Of a stretch of DNA of 14,417 nt, positions 1-7,305 are shown in pieces. Position 1 is the stretch's first letter. Every line of letters starts with the position of its first letter. Below the pieces are notes generated by a model, which saw only the letters and a program-made list of their open reading frames with translations, had not been told where the DNA came from and made no database searches. Both the position numbers and the translations under genes were made by a program. Source of the stretch: Candidatus Omnitrophota bacterium (GTDB lineage Bacteria; Omnitrophota; Omnitrophia; Omnitrophales; Danuiimicrobiaceae); NCBI GenBank assembly GCA_016206945.1, contig JACQQP010000079.1, positions 1 through 14,417 on the forward strand, written 5' to 3'.

Positions 1-1
1 C

Positions 2-94
2 GAGGAGCGACAGAATTTATACCGGGAAACGCTTGACTGGTCGCACCCTCACGATCAGGTTCTGGATGAAATACTCATAGAAAAGCCAAACTAA
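2..94 (+). CDS. 3' end of an unidentified plus-strand gene
   Basis: An open frame enters from the left edge and ends at TAA (92-94), giving 30 residues with the ending LIEKPN. I do not recognise the product. The residues are mostly polar and charged (ERQNLYRETLDW, DQVLDEIL) and look like a soluble C-terminus. The frame would converge on uvrC, whose stop lies 21 bp away. The only reasons to call it are that it stays open over its whole visible length and ends just before a real gene, so it may be chance. Confidence 0.35.
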   Translation, partial: EERQNLYRETLDWSHPHDQVLDEILIEKPN

Positions 95-115
95 CGGTAC
101 TATTTCAAACGGTAC

Positions 116-1765
116 TCAGAGCTCACAGCTATTCTGCAAACAAGTTAAAACCCGTTCAGCGGCCGTGCGATTCATTCCCTCCATGCGGGCGAGAATGTCA
201 AGCGGCGTATTCCGAAGCTCATCAAGAGACTGAAACGAACGGAGCAAAAGCCTTTTCCGCTTCCCGCCAATTCCTTCCACTTGATCCAAAAGCGAACGGG
301 TTAATTTCTTTTCTCGGAGACGCCGGTGATAGGCGATCGCAAAACGGTGCGCTTCGTCCCTGATTTTTTGAAGCAGCCTCAAAGCGCTTGAATCTGGAGG
401 AAAAACAACGGGGTCTTTCATTTTCGGAGTAAAGACAAATTCGAAGCGTTTTGCAATCGAAATGACCTCAACTTCAGAGCAACGTTCAGAATCCAACACT
501 TCCTTCGCCGCATTCAAATGACCACGGCCGCCGTCAATCAAGATGAGGTCCGGCATCGCAGATTCCCTTCCCTCTTTGATTCCGCGAACCATCCGCCGCA
601 CGGCCTCCGCAATCATCGCATAATCATCAATCCCAGAAACAGTTTTGATCTTATACCTTCGGTACTCCATGGGATTCGAAAGTTCCCGGTAGAAACACAC
701 TTTAGAAGCCACGGCTTCAGAACCTTGAATGTTGGAAACATCGAAGCAAACAATCTTTTCGGGAAGCCGTTCCAGATGAAGCGCCTGCTTCAGCTCCATC
801 GTGCCGCGGAGTCCAATTCCGCCCTCAGGGTGTTTCAAATGAAACCGTTTCTTCCGAAACCAACCAAGCGCTTCAATTTGATCCTTAAAAAATTGCGCAT
901 CTTCAAATCGATATTCAGAAGCAGCTTTTTTCATCCGTTCCGTTAAATAGTCAATGAGGCTTTTACGGCCCCCTTTCAGAAACGATTTAATCTCATCAAT
1001 GAGCCAGTCATATCGAGGTTTCACCTCGGGCTTGATGCAAGGCGCAACGCACTGGCCGATGTGATAATAAAGACAGGCCCGCTTCGGAAGGGTCTGGCAC
1101 TTCCTGATGGGAAAAAGACTATTGATGATACGAACCGCCTCGCGCAGAAGTTTCGCATCGGTATAAGGGCCGTAATAGGTTGCTTTACGGTCACTTTTGT
1201 TTCTGGTCACAACGAGGCGTGGGAAACGGTCTCCGCTTAATTTCAAGAGGGGATAACTTTTATCATCCTTAAGCTGGGTGTTGTACTTTGGTTCGTGCTT
1301 TCGAACGAGCTGGGCTTCAAGCAAAAGCGCATCAACTTCAGTTTGAGTTTCAATCACGTCGACATCAGAAATTCGCCCGAGAAGAACTGCGATTTTAGGC
1401 GAATGCGTTCGATCACGGAAGTAAGACAAAACACGTGCTCTCAAATCACGGGCTTTCCCGATATAAAGAAGCTCGTCACGCTTACCTTTAAACAAATATA
1501 CGCCTGGCGTTTGGGGCAGCGCTTGAATTTTTTCCCGCACGTCATTGCGAGGACCCGCCACAGTTCTTTTCCGCCAAAGGACGGATCCGTCCGTTTTCTG
1601 GCGGAGGCGGGGACGCCGCTTGTCCGAGCGCCGGTCGGGCGCTTGGTATTGCGGTGCCGTACGGTCGGTACGGCGAAGCAATCTCTGACCTGTCTGTCGG
1701 CAAGACAGGGATTGCTTCGGTCGCTTCGCTCCCTCGCAATGACGATCAGCTTCTAAATTTGACAT
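116..1765 (-). CDS. uvrC: UvrABC nucleotide excision repair endonuclease subunit C, short form with an in-frame repeat at the N-terminus
   Basis: UvrC makes both incisions beside bulky DNA lesions after UvrA/UvrB loading. Counting from the ATG at 1765, the GIY-YIG nuclease starts near residue 82 (PQTPGVY, then YIG at 101-103, with Arg in RDLRARV and Glu150 in LLLEAQL). Four iron-sulfur cysteines follow at 223, 231, 239 and 243. A UVR motif for UvrB contact lies at about 281-300 (EYRFEDAQFFKDQIEAL). The RNase H-like nuclease starts at about 335 with Asp342 (CFDVSN), Asp380/381, Asp411 (LIDGG) and His473. Tandem helix-hairpin-helix DNA binding spans about 492-545. The segment of roughly 80-100 residues that E. 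coli UvrC has between UVR and the RNase H fold is nearly absent. Residues 8-75 are encoded by a palindromic repeat and do not belong to the family. Translation may begin at the ATG (MSNLEAD) or at a GTG on the repeat border (1540-1538, giving MREKIQALPQTPGVY). Neither has a convincing Shine-Dalgarno sequence. Confidence 0.95.
   Translation of the reverse strand: MSNLEADRHCEGAKRPKQSLSCRQTGQRLLRRTDRTAPQYQAPDRRSDKRRPRLRQKTDGSVLWRKRTVAGPRNDVREKIQALPQTPGVYLFKGKRDELLYIGKARDLRARVLSYFRDRTHSPKIAVLLGRISDVDVIETQTEVDALLLEAQLVRKHEPKYNTQLKDDKSYPLLKLSGDRFPRLVVTRNKSDRKATYYGPYTDAKLLREAVRIINSLFPIRKCQTLPKRACLYYHIGQCVAPCIKPEVKPRYDWLIDEIKSFLKGGRKSLIDYLTERMKKAASEYRFEDAQFFKDQIEALGWFRKKRFHLKHPEGGIGLRGTMELKQALHLERLPEKIVCFDVSNIQGSEAVASKVCFYRELSNPMEYRRYKIKTVSGIDDYAMIAEAVRRMVRGIKEGRESAMPDLILIDGGRGHLNAAKEVLDSERCSEVEVISIAKRFEFVFTPKMKDPVVFPPDSSALRLLQKIRDEAHRFAIAYHRRLREKKLTRSLLDQVEGIGGKRKRLLLRSFQSLDELRNTPLDILARMEGMNRTAAERVLTCLQNSCEL
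1540..1744. repeat. 205-bp palindromic MITE-like element inside the 5' end of uvrC
   Basis: The ends are a perfect 13-bp inverted repeat: CGTCATTGCGAGG at 1540-1552 and CCTCGCAATGACG at 1732-1744. Inside is a strong hairpin, CGAAGCAATC (1674-1683) with GATTGCTTCG (1710-1719), nested around CCTGTCT (1689-1695) with AGACAGG (1703-1709). There is also a palindromic GACGGATCCGTC core near 1580. No transposase is encoded and no target duplication can be seen. The reading frame through it is open on the uvrC strand and gives an Arg-rich low-complexity peptide (residues 8-75). It resembles small non-autonomous elements that occur within genes, such as Rickettsia palindromic elements. That is an analogy and not a family assignment. 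Confidence 0.8.
1555..1610 (+). repeat. Dispersed repeat module, copy 1
   Basis: The segment runs from CCGCCACA to GGCGG and contains TCCGCCA, the 12-bp palindrome GACGGATCCGTC followed by CG, and CTGGCGGA. A close copy lies at 11529-11582 in the same orientation on the plus strand. The flanking sequences of the two copies differ, so the module seems to have been combined with different surroundings. Confidence 0.7.
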
Positions 1766-1787
1766 AGCTCTAAACCTGTGTTACATT
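1759..1787 (+). promoter_or_regulatory. Sigma70-type promoter for rpsT
   Basis: A TTGACA -35 box (1759-1764) is separated by 17 bp from a TACATT -10 box (1782-1787). The predicted transcript starts about 30 nt upstream of the rpsT ATG. The -35 box overlaps the ATG of uvrC on the other strand (1763-1765), so this promoter and the uvrC start constrain each other. Confidence 0.6.
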
Positions 1788-1827
1788 ACGCCCTCTTTAG
1801 TCTACCAAAAAAAGGAAGAACATTCGA

Positions 1828-2121
1828 ATGCCGAATATTAAATCTGCTGAAAAACGGATGAGAAGTGATGCGAAGAAACACCTTCAAAACCAAGCGACGC
1901 TTTCGGAACTTCACACGCTTTATAGAAAGCTCGTGGATCAAGTCAAAGAAAAAAGCGGCCAAGCTCAAGAACAAGCCCGAACCCTGATTTCTAAATTGGA
2001 CAAAGCCGTCTCGCGCGGGATCATCCCGCACGGCCGAGCCGATCGCAAGAAAGCTCGAATCGGAAAACTCCTCACGACGAAAGAAACCGGAAACCAGAGC
2101 ACAGAAACCAAAAAAGGATAA
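1828..2121 (+). CDS. rpsT: 30S ribosomal protein S20
   Basis: S20 is a primary 16S rRNA-binding protein of the small subunit. The sequence is 97 aa, slightly longer than the usual 85-90. It begins with the conserved MPNIKSAEKRMR and then shows the basic three-helix layout, including VSRGIIPHGRADRKKARIGKLL near residues 62-81. A 16-residue polar tail (TKETGNQSTETKKG at its end) is extra. An AGGAAG ribosome binding site sits about 8 nt before the ATG. The gene is monocistronic, with a promoter at 1759-1787 and a hairpin terminator at 2159-2189. It is divergent from uvrC and convergent with holA. Confidence 0.96.
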   Translation: MPNIKSAEKRMRSDAKKHLQNQATLSELHTLYRKLVDQVKEKSGQAQEQARTLISKLDKAVSRGIIPHGRADRKKARIGKLLTTKETGNQSTETKKG

Positions 2122-2132
2122 ATTCCAAGCAA

Positions 2133-2215
2133 CAAATCACAAACAAATTACAATTCCGAATAACCAAATGTTTTGGTTATTGTTTTTTTCGCCATTGTTT
2201 GTTATTTGTGATTTG
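2133..2215. repeat. Nested inverted repeat around the rpsT terminator
   Basis: Outer arms CAAATCACAAA (2133-2143) and TTTGTGATTTG (2205-2215) are exact complements. Between them lies a second perfect stem, AATAACCAAA (2159-2168) with TTTGGTTATT (2172-2181). The surroundings are AT-rich. The arrangement of a long outer stem enclosing a hairpin resembles the other palindromic elements in the window, although the sequence is different. Confidence 0.65.
2159..2189 (+). terminator. Rho-independent terminator of rpsT
   Basis: A 10-bp perfect stem with a 3-nt loop (TGT, 2169-2171) is followed by G and a run of seven T (2183-2189). It lies 38 nt after the rpsT stop. The stem is AT-rich, so its strength is uncertain. 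It may also stop antisense transcription from holA, which converges here. Confidence 0.6.
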
Positions 2216-2259
2216 GGGTTTTTATTGATTCTGTTGTTCGTTGTGCTCTGCTGAAAACT

Positions 2260-3222
2260 TTAGCCCGCGGCGGTTGCCAGGAACGCCTCCATCGCAACCG
2301 ATTCCTCGGTTGCACCTCTTTTCGCGTCCCAATCCATCTTCCAAAGTAAATCAAGAAGCCGCTCCAACGCTTCAAGGTCAAAGCGTCTCACCTGACTCAA
2401 AAATGAATCGAGTCGAAAAGGCGGAATCCGAACCATCCGAGCAATATCGCTCGGATTCGCACCGCGCGCCAACAGCTTCTTCGCTTGCCAAATCCGCTTC
2501 AGCTGCCAATGAAGAAGTCCGACAATCATGGTTATATCTGCGTTCATTTCGTAGAAGAAATGAAAAATTTTAAGCGCTTGATCCGTGTCCTTTTGCACAA
2601 GCGCTTCCGTTAAATCAAAGGGTTCATAATGAAGAAATGCGTGCGCGAGTTTCCCAACTGCTTCTTCGTCAATCGCTGGGCCCTCCGAATAAAGCATCAA
2701 TTGGTCCAGTGCCATATCCATCAAACGACCCGAACCGCCCAAACGCTCCTCTAAAGTCTGCCAGGCGCCAGGGGTCATCGTTTTACCAAATCGTTTTAAC
2801 TTCGCGCGCATGAGGTTGAGACCCTCTTCTTTAGCGTGGCGTTCGATGTGGACGTGCTCCCCGAAGGTGCGCGCAAGCTTGAGAAGCGGATGTGAACTGG
2901 GAAGTTCATCTGCCTCAAAAATGAAATAAGTCTGGGAAGCAGGATGGGAACAATAAGAGGCAAACGGCTCGAAATCAACCTTTTTCAATCGATCGACCCG
3001 AGCGACCCAAAAAACTTGTGCGCCGCCCATCAAGGAAGGTGTGGCGGCTTGACTCAAAATAGGAGGCCAACTCAAATCGTCGGGATAAAATCGAAAGAGG
3101 TTGGTAGCATGTAACTCGCGGGGAAGCAATTGGTCGAGCAAAAATTCGACTTTATTTCCCCTTAAAAACTCCTCCCCTGTAAACAGAAAAAGGAACGGTT
3201 TTGCTCGCCGCTCTTTTACCAT
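2260..3222 (-). CDS. holA: DNA polymerase III delta subunit (clamp-loader wrench)
   Basis: Delta opens the beta sliding clamp within the clamp-loader complex. The protein is 320 aa, near the usual 330-345. It starts with the family's beta strand and loop (FLFLFTGEEFLRGNK, residues 10-24). A long acidic/basic AAA+-like domain follows, with FIFEADELPSSHPL at about 99-112. The helical C-terminal collar domain includes the typical NADITMIVGLLHWQLKRIWQAKKL segment. There is no Walker A motif, as expected for delta. The ATG overlaps the end of lptE by 7 nt (3216-3222), which suggests translational coupling. The lptE-holA pairing is known from enterobacteria and supports the call. The gene converges on rpsT. 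Confidence 0.9.
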   Translation of the reverse strand: MVKERRAKPFLFLFTGEEFLRGNKVEFLLDQLLPRELHATNLFRFYPDDLSWPPILSQAATPSLMGGAQVFWVARVDRLKKVDFEPFASYCSHPASQTYFIFEADELPSSHPLLKLARTFGEHVHIERHAKEEGLNLMRAKLKRFGKTMTPGAWQTLEERLGGSGRLMDMALDQLMLYSEGPAIDEEAVGKLAHAFLHYEPFDLTEALVQKDTDQALKIFHFFYEMNADITMIVGLLHWQLKRIWQAKKLLARGANPSDIARMVRIPPFRLDSFLSQVRRFDLEALERLLDLLWKMDWDAKRGATEESVAMEAFLATAAG

Positions 3223-3749
3223 TCTTCCACGATGCGGTCGACAAGACTCCTGGCAAGATCAAACGTAGCTGAGTTGGCGGCGAGTCTTCGATTACCGGCG
3301 GGGTTTCGGTTCACAAAAAATTCAGCACGCCCCGAAAAGTTTGGCTCTTCCATGAGAATCTCTTTGGTCCGTTGATCGATGAGTTTGAATTTAACCACGA
3401 GAAACAGGCGGTACTCCTCCACGCTCTCCAATCGGTCGAACCTGAGACCTTCTTGTTCAAAGGAGATAATGGCCCCTTCGAAAACGGCGTCCGCCTTAGT
3501 TTCATCCGCGACCTTCAGATTTCCATCGAAAATGAATCGGTCGATAAGCGCATTGGTCAGTTCCACTTCGAGACCAGGCCTGTAAGCAAATTGTTCTTTG
3601 GGAGGAATCTCGTTTTTAAAGGGTCGAACCGCGATCGTCTTAATCCCGCCAGGAATCTGCGCTTCCTGGGTATAACCACAACCTGCAAGAAAAGAAAAAA
3701 CTGCCAATGCCCAGATCCACGAAACACGCCTCAACATTTGGTTGCTCAC
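3216..3749 (-). CDS. lptE: LptE-like lipoprotein of the LPS export translocon
   Basis: LptE plugs and helps to assemble the LptD beta-barrel that delivers LPS to the outer leaflet of the outer membrane. The 177-aa protein has a lipoprotein signal (WIWALAVFSFLAGC) with lipobox LAGC, so the mature protein would start at Cys24 as counted from the GTG start. The mature N-terminus CGY and the following phrases (GGIKTIAVRPFKNE, ELTNALIDRF, ADAVFEGAI) match the LptE/DUF4136-like family found next to holA in many Gram-negatives. The start could be the GTG at 3749 or the ATG at 3737. The second leaves a normal-length signal (MLRRVSW), and neither has a clear Shine-Dalgarno sequence. The gene follows the TPR protein by 23 nt and overlaps holA. 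Confidence 0.85.
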   Translation of the reverse strand: MSNQMLRRVSWIWALAVFSFLAGCGYTQEAQIPGGIKTIAVRPFKNEIPPKEQFAYRPGLEVELTNALIDRFIFDGNLKVADETKADAVFEGAIISFEQEGLRFDRLESVEEYRLFLVVKFKLIDQRTKEILMEEPNFSGRAEFFVNRNPAGNRRLAANSATFDLARSLVDRIVEEW

Positions 3750-3772
3750 AGGGTCGAATCCAGGCTCTGATC

Positions 3773-6700
3773 CTATTTTTTCAATAGGCTTTCCAAAAGG
3801 GAAATATCGCGGATGAGCAAATCCCGTCCGTCCGCGGTACGCTTGATTTCTTTCATCAACGCGTCATAGCGAGCATCCGCAGGCGTTCTCACTTTACGTA
3901 ATCTTTTCTCGAGTTCAGCCAACTTTCTTTCGAGGAACTCTTTCTGAGATATGACCATCTCATACTCCCTCTTAACCAACTGAATCAATCGGGATTCTGC
4001 TTCGCGCTTTTGCTCGGCAAGGGAATTGTGCTTTTCGAAAAGTGCTTTACCTTCGGGGGGAAACTCGGAACGTAATTTCTCTCTCATCTCAGAGCGGTAT
4101 CGCTCAAAGAGTGCTGTCTCAAATTCGGCGTTTAGGCTTTCATAATCAGCTCGAGCTTTAACCACCTCAGCTCTCTGATCCATCAGCTTGGATTCAAATG
4201 CCTCACGCTCCGCATCGGTTTCACCTAATCCTTGAGCGGACTCACTGGGTAAGGTTTCTGTACTGCCAGGGATGGAAGCGAGAACGTTTGCAGCAATTTT
4301 AGGAACCGGGGTTTTCCCAACTGCTGAACGTTGAATGGCCCCTCCTACCGCCTGAATCTTTTGATCGATTTGGCCTAGTTCATTTTCCAATCGTTCGATC
4401 TGGCGGGTTTGATGAAGGACACGATCGCGAAAAACAGTCTCATGATCCCTTTCTCCAAGAAGTCGCGTCGCAGTCGCGAGTGATTGCTCCAAACTATGAG
4501 GGAACCGCTGGACCAAAAGAGACTGATAACTAAAACCTGGAAATTGCTTCGCTTGCTTTTGAAGCTCTTCTAAGCGGCGCTCGAGTTCCGTAACTTCCTT
4601 TGCGCGGCCTTGAATCAAAATACTCTGGAGTTCAATTTCTTCCTCCAACTCCCGTATCGCCTTTAAAGTCTCGGGAGGCAATGGCGCATCCGGAGCCTCT
4701 AAGGTCTCTCTAGCTTCTTCGACGACCTGGCGATCTCGGTCAGGAAGACCAAATAAGAATGCTTTTGCTAGCCTGTAGGTTCCTCGCGCCGGTACGAGAA
4801 GTTTGGACACTTTTTGAGCTTGGGTTTTTGGATGAAGCAATTGCTCAAGTCGTTCCGTGCGTTTCGCATTTTCATACTGCCAATCTCCGATTTGATCCAA
4901 ACGGCTTCTAATCTCCCGCTCCACATATTTGATTCGCTTCTTTAAAAGCCTTGCCTCTTTTGCCTGTTCCTCAGGACTGAGAAATTGAGAACCAGGAGGA
5001 GAAGCAACCCCCTGAGCGCTTTGACTTAATCCTGCTTGGGTTTGACCGGCCGCTTTCACAATCGTATTTAATCTTTCTTTCTCAACCAACCAGGTTTCGC
5101 TTAACGCCATCTTCTCTTGTTGCAAACTTCTAAGCGTCTCCTCCAAGTTAACGCCGCTTTCGATCAGTTCCTCGGCCGACCCGGGATCTTTAACACTCAA
5201 ATCAAGCGCAAGGGTCTTAAGAAAATCGCCTCCATAGCGGCTCGCATACTCGTTCTTGGCAGCTTCAAATTGACGAACGGTCTCATCCAGCTTGGCACGT
5301 TTCTGATCAACTGAATCTTTCTCCTGTTTCAAGTCGGATGGAATTATATCTTGAAATTGGGGCAAAGTTTTGGCCATTTCGAATTCCTGATACTCCAACG
5401 GCGAAAGCTCGCGGGCAATCGCCGCAAGCTCGCTCTCGTAACCTTGGCGCTCTTTTTGCAGGGCCCGCCGTTCGCGCTCAAGCTCCGTCCAGCTCTTGTC
5501 CTTAAACTCGGCCACTCGCTCATCGGAAGGAAGCTCGGATGGACCACCCACAAAGGGAAGCCAGGCCAACCAAGAGGGAGTTTCACGCTCAAAAGTAACC
5601 CCGAGTTCCTGCAGCGTGCCACGCTCTTTTGAAAGCTCATCTTGCTCTTTGAGCAACGACTCCTCCCATTTCTCAAGAACCTCTTCTAATTCTGGCGAAG
5701 GTATCCGCGCAAGCAGTTTCTTCCGCTTCCCAAAAATCTTGAATTTCTCGCGCAGATTCTTCTCACGGCTTCTCAACGCCTTCCTGCGCGTGCCAAACTT
5801 TCTGTACTCCTCATCTCCAAATTGCTTCTGAGCCACCGCCAAAGTAGCAAGCTCCACTTGAAGCTCTTGTTTCAATGGACCCGTTTCAGGAATCCCTTTG
5901 GCGCTTCCCTCTTTGAGACGCTCTTCCTCGTCCAAAGCCTGAAGCATCGAACGCACTTCGGCCGATCTCCGTGCGATCGCCTCCTCGCCTCTCGCCAACG
6001 TACGAGCCGGCTGACTCATCTCCTGATACTTCTCAGCCGCCTTTTTGCCAAATGGGGTATGCGAATAACGGTCCGCCACGTCTTCATAATAAATCATCGC
6101 GCTTTCGATAAAGCCTTGCTTCTCATAGTAGAGACCAATGCGGTAATTTTTCTCTGCATCCTGTTCCTCCAGGCGGCTTTTCAAAATTCCCGCCCGCTCG
6201 GCCAGCGTACTGCCTCCATATTCGTGGATAAACTCTTTCAAATACGTAGAAGCCTGATTCAAAGTTTTTTGATCACGGCTCGCACTCTGCGAATACTCAT
6301 AGGATGTCTCGGCAAGCTGATAATGTGCTTCGTCCAGAAGCGGGCTCGTGGAATAATTGGCAATGAGGGTTTCAAACGCCTTGATCGCTTCCTCGAAATT
6401 GCCTAATTTTCGATAGGCGATTCCAAGCTGAAGCTGAGCTTGATCCCCATAAGGCCCATAGGGAGTTTGGCTGACAATAAACTTAAAGATTTCAACCGCT
6501 TTGGAATTGGTTGGAAGGATACCCACCCCCATGACCTTTTGCTTCTCCCCCGAAAGAAAGAGGTTCCCAATCTTAAAGAGATGTTCCATGGCTGCGTCAA
6601 TGCGCTCGCTGTGCGGAAAATCCCGAACGAGCTTCTGAAATTCTGAAGCGGCGCGAACAGGTTTGTCCATTTCCTCAGAGGTTGTCGCGATTAAATATTG

Positions 6701-7186
6701 TGCTTCAGGAGCATAAACGGAATCGGGATGATGGCGAACTAATCTGCGCAATTCCTTAAAGGCCTCATTGTGCTTACCCGCTTTCCGCAGTTCGAGCGCA
6801 TACAAATACTGTCGCTCCGCCGTCTGTTCCACCGCAACAGCGGCTGAACTCACAAATTTACCTTCCGATGGCGACCAGACCCAAATAGGCGCCTGGGAAG
6901 CTTGAGCGGCTTCGCCCTTCTTAAAACCGACCGGTCTCAAACGAAATGTATCTTTCAAAAACTGAGCGGTTCGACCGGCAACGCCTTCCTCCTTGGCCGG
7001 AGGAACGCTTGGAGCCTTAGTCACATGGGTGGACTGTGAAGCAGAAACAGACGGTTGAGAGACCGGGTTCCCAGCGCCTTCTTTCTTACCCTCAGTAGGA
7101 GACCAAATCCAGTGGGCACGAGCACTCGGTATAAGAACGAATGCTGTCACAGCTACAAGCAGAAGCAGCAAACGATTTTTGAACAT
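3773..7186 (-). CDS. Large exported TPR and coiled-coil protein, BamD-like at the N-terminal part
   Basis: This is an 1137-aa protein with a clean signal peptide (residues 1-24, cleavage after PSARA). The aromatic motif WIWSPTEGK (26-34) is repeated as WVWSPSEGK (102-110), with a Ser/Pro/Ala-rich linker between them. From about 120 to 395 there are TPR units like those of BamD/YbgF: LELRKAGKHNEAFKEL, a paired LVRHHPDS, LGIAYRKLGNFEEAIKAFETLI, and GLYYEKQGFIESAMIYYEDVADRYSHTPF. From about 400 to the end the sequence is almost entirely Glu/Lys/Arg/Leu-rich heptad-like helix, which I read as long coiled coils, broken by short Pro/Ala stretches and by SWLAWLPFVGG near 545. No membrane anchor is seen after the signal, so the protein is probably periplasmic. 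It heads the unit with lptE and holA, which hints at an envelope-assembly role. The exact function is unknown. Confidence 0.85.
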   Translation of the reverse strand: MFKNRLLLLLVAVTAFVLIPSARAHWIWSPTEGKKEGAGNPVSQPSVSASQSTHVTKAPSVPPAKEEGVAGRTAQFLKDTFRLRPVGFKKGEAAQASQAPIWVWSPSEGKFVSSAAVAVEQTAERQYLYALELRKAGKHNEAFKELRRLVRHHPDSVYAPEAQYLIATTSEEMDKPVRAASEFQKLVRDFPHSERIDAAMEHLFKIGNLFLSGEKQKVMGVGILPTNSKAVEIFKFIVSQTPYGPYGDQAQLQLGIAYRKLGNFEEAIKAFETLIANYSTSPLLDEAHYQLAETSYEYSQSASRDQKTLNQASTYLKEFIHEYGGSTLAERAGILKSRLEEQDAEKNYRIGLYYEKQGFIESAMIYYEDVADRYSHTPFGKKAAEKYQEMSQPARTLARGEEAIARRSAEVRSMLQALDEEERLKEGSAKGIPETGPLKQELQVELATLAVAQKQFGDEEYRKFGTRRKALRSREKNLREKFKIFGKRKKLLARIPSPELEEVLEKWEESLLKEQDELSKERGTLQELGVTFERETPSWLAWLPFVGGPSELPSDERVAEFKDKSWTELERERRALQKERQGYESELAAIARELSPLEYQEFEMAKTLPQFQDIIPSDLKQEKDSVDQKRAKLDETVRQFEAAKNEYASRYGGDFLKTLALDLSVKDPGSAEELIESGVNLEETLRSLQQEKMALSETWLVEKERLNTIVKAAGQTQAGLSQSAQGVASPPGSQFLSPEEQAKEARLLKKRIKYVEREIRSRLDQIGDWQYENAKRTERLEQLLHPKTQAQKVSKLLVPARGTYRLAKAFLFGLPDRDRQVVEEARETLEAPDAPLPPETLKAIRELEEEIELQSILIQGRAKEVTELERRLEELQKQAKQFPGFSYQSLLVQRFPHSLEQSLATATRLLGERDHETVFRDRVLHQTRQIERLENELGQIDQKIQAVGGAIQRSAVGKTPVPKIAANVLASIPGSTETLPSESAQGLGETDAEREAFESKLMDQRAEVVKARADYESLNAEFETALFERYRSEMREKLRSEFPPEGKALFEKHNSLAEQKREAESRLIQLVKREYEMVISQKEFLERKLAELEKRLRKVRTPADARYDALMKEIKRTADGRDLLIRDISLLESLLKK
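6857..6883 (-). other. Second copy of the WxWSPxEGK motif
   Basis: These codons encode WVWSPSEGK (residues 102-110 of the TPR protein), directly before the TPR repeats. The first copy is encoded at 7085-7111 (WIWSPTEGK, residues 26-34), directly after the signal peptide. Seven of the nine residues are identical. Confidence 0.85.
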
Positions 7187-7252
7187 GAAGGTGGGTTTTA
7201 TAACCTCTTCTTTCCTAAGGACTTAGATACATGACCGGGCAATTAAGGCAGT

Positions 7253-7281
7253 ACTATAACACTAGGGAAACTAAATGTCAA
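7253..7281 (-). promoter_or_regulatory. Sigma70-type promoter for the TPR-lptE-holA unit
   Basis: Read on the minus strand there is a perfect TTGACA -35 box (7276-7281), a 17-bp spacer and a TATAGT -10 box (7253-7258). Transcription would start near 7246 and leave a leader of about 60 nt before the TPR-protein ATG at 7186. A purine stretch (AAAGAAGAGG) lies in that leader but is too far from the ATG to serve as a normal ribosome binding site. Confidence 0.7.
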
Positions 7282-7291
7282 TTGCGCGAAT

Positions 7292-7305
7292 CTCCTAATT
7301 AGGAG
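7292..7305. repeat. 14-bp perfect palindrome at the comEC stop
   Basis: CTCCTAATTAGGAG is self-complementary and includes the comEC TAA stop (7299-7301). It lies 11 bp upstream of the -35 box of the TPR-protein promoter, so an operator role is possible, but chance is also possible. Confidence 0.4.

Noticed and set aside
518..946. Plus-strand open frame of 142 codons inside uvrC
   Set aside because: It lies wholly opposite conserved UvrC codons, has no recognisable domain and no ribosome binding site.
1540..1765. N-terminal Arg-rich extension of UvrC as a genuine DNA-binding domain
   Set aside because: Its codons fall exactly within an inverted-repeat element and the peptide is low complexity, so a repeat origin explains it better.
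5822..6406. Plus-strand open frame of 194 codons inside the TPR protein gene
   Set aside because: It is antisense to a clear TPR coding sequence, and its Leu/Arg-rich composition is what Glu/Lys-rich codons give on the opposite strand.
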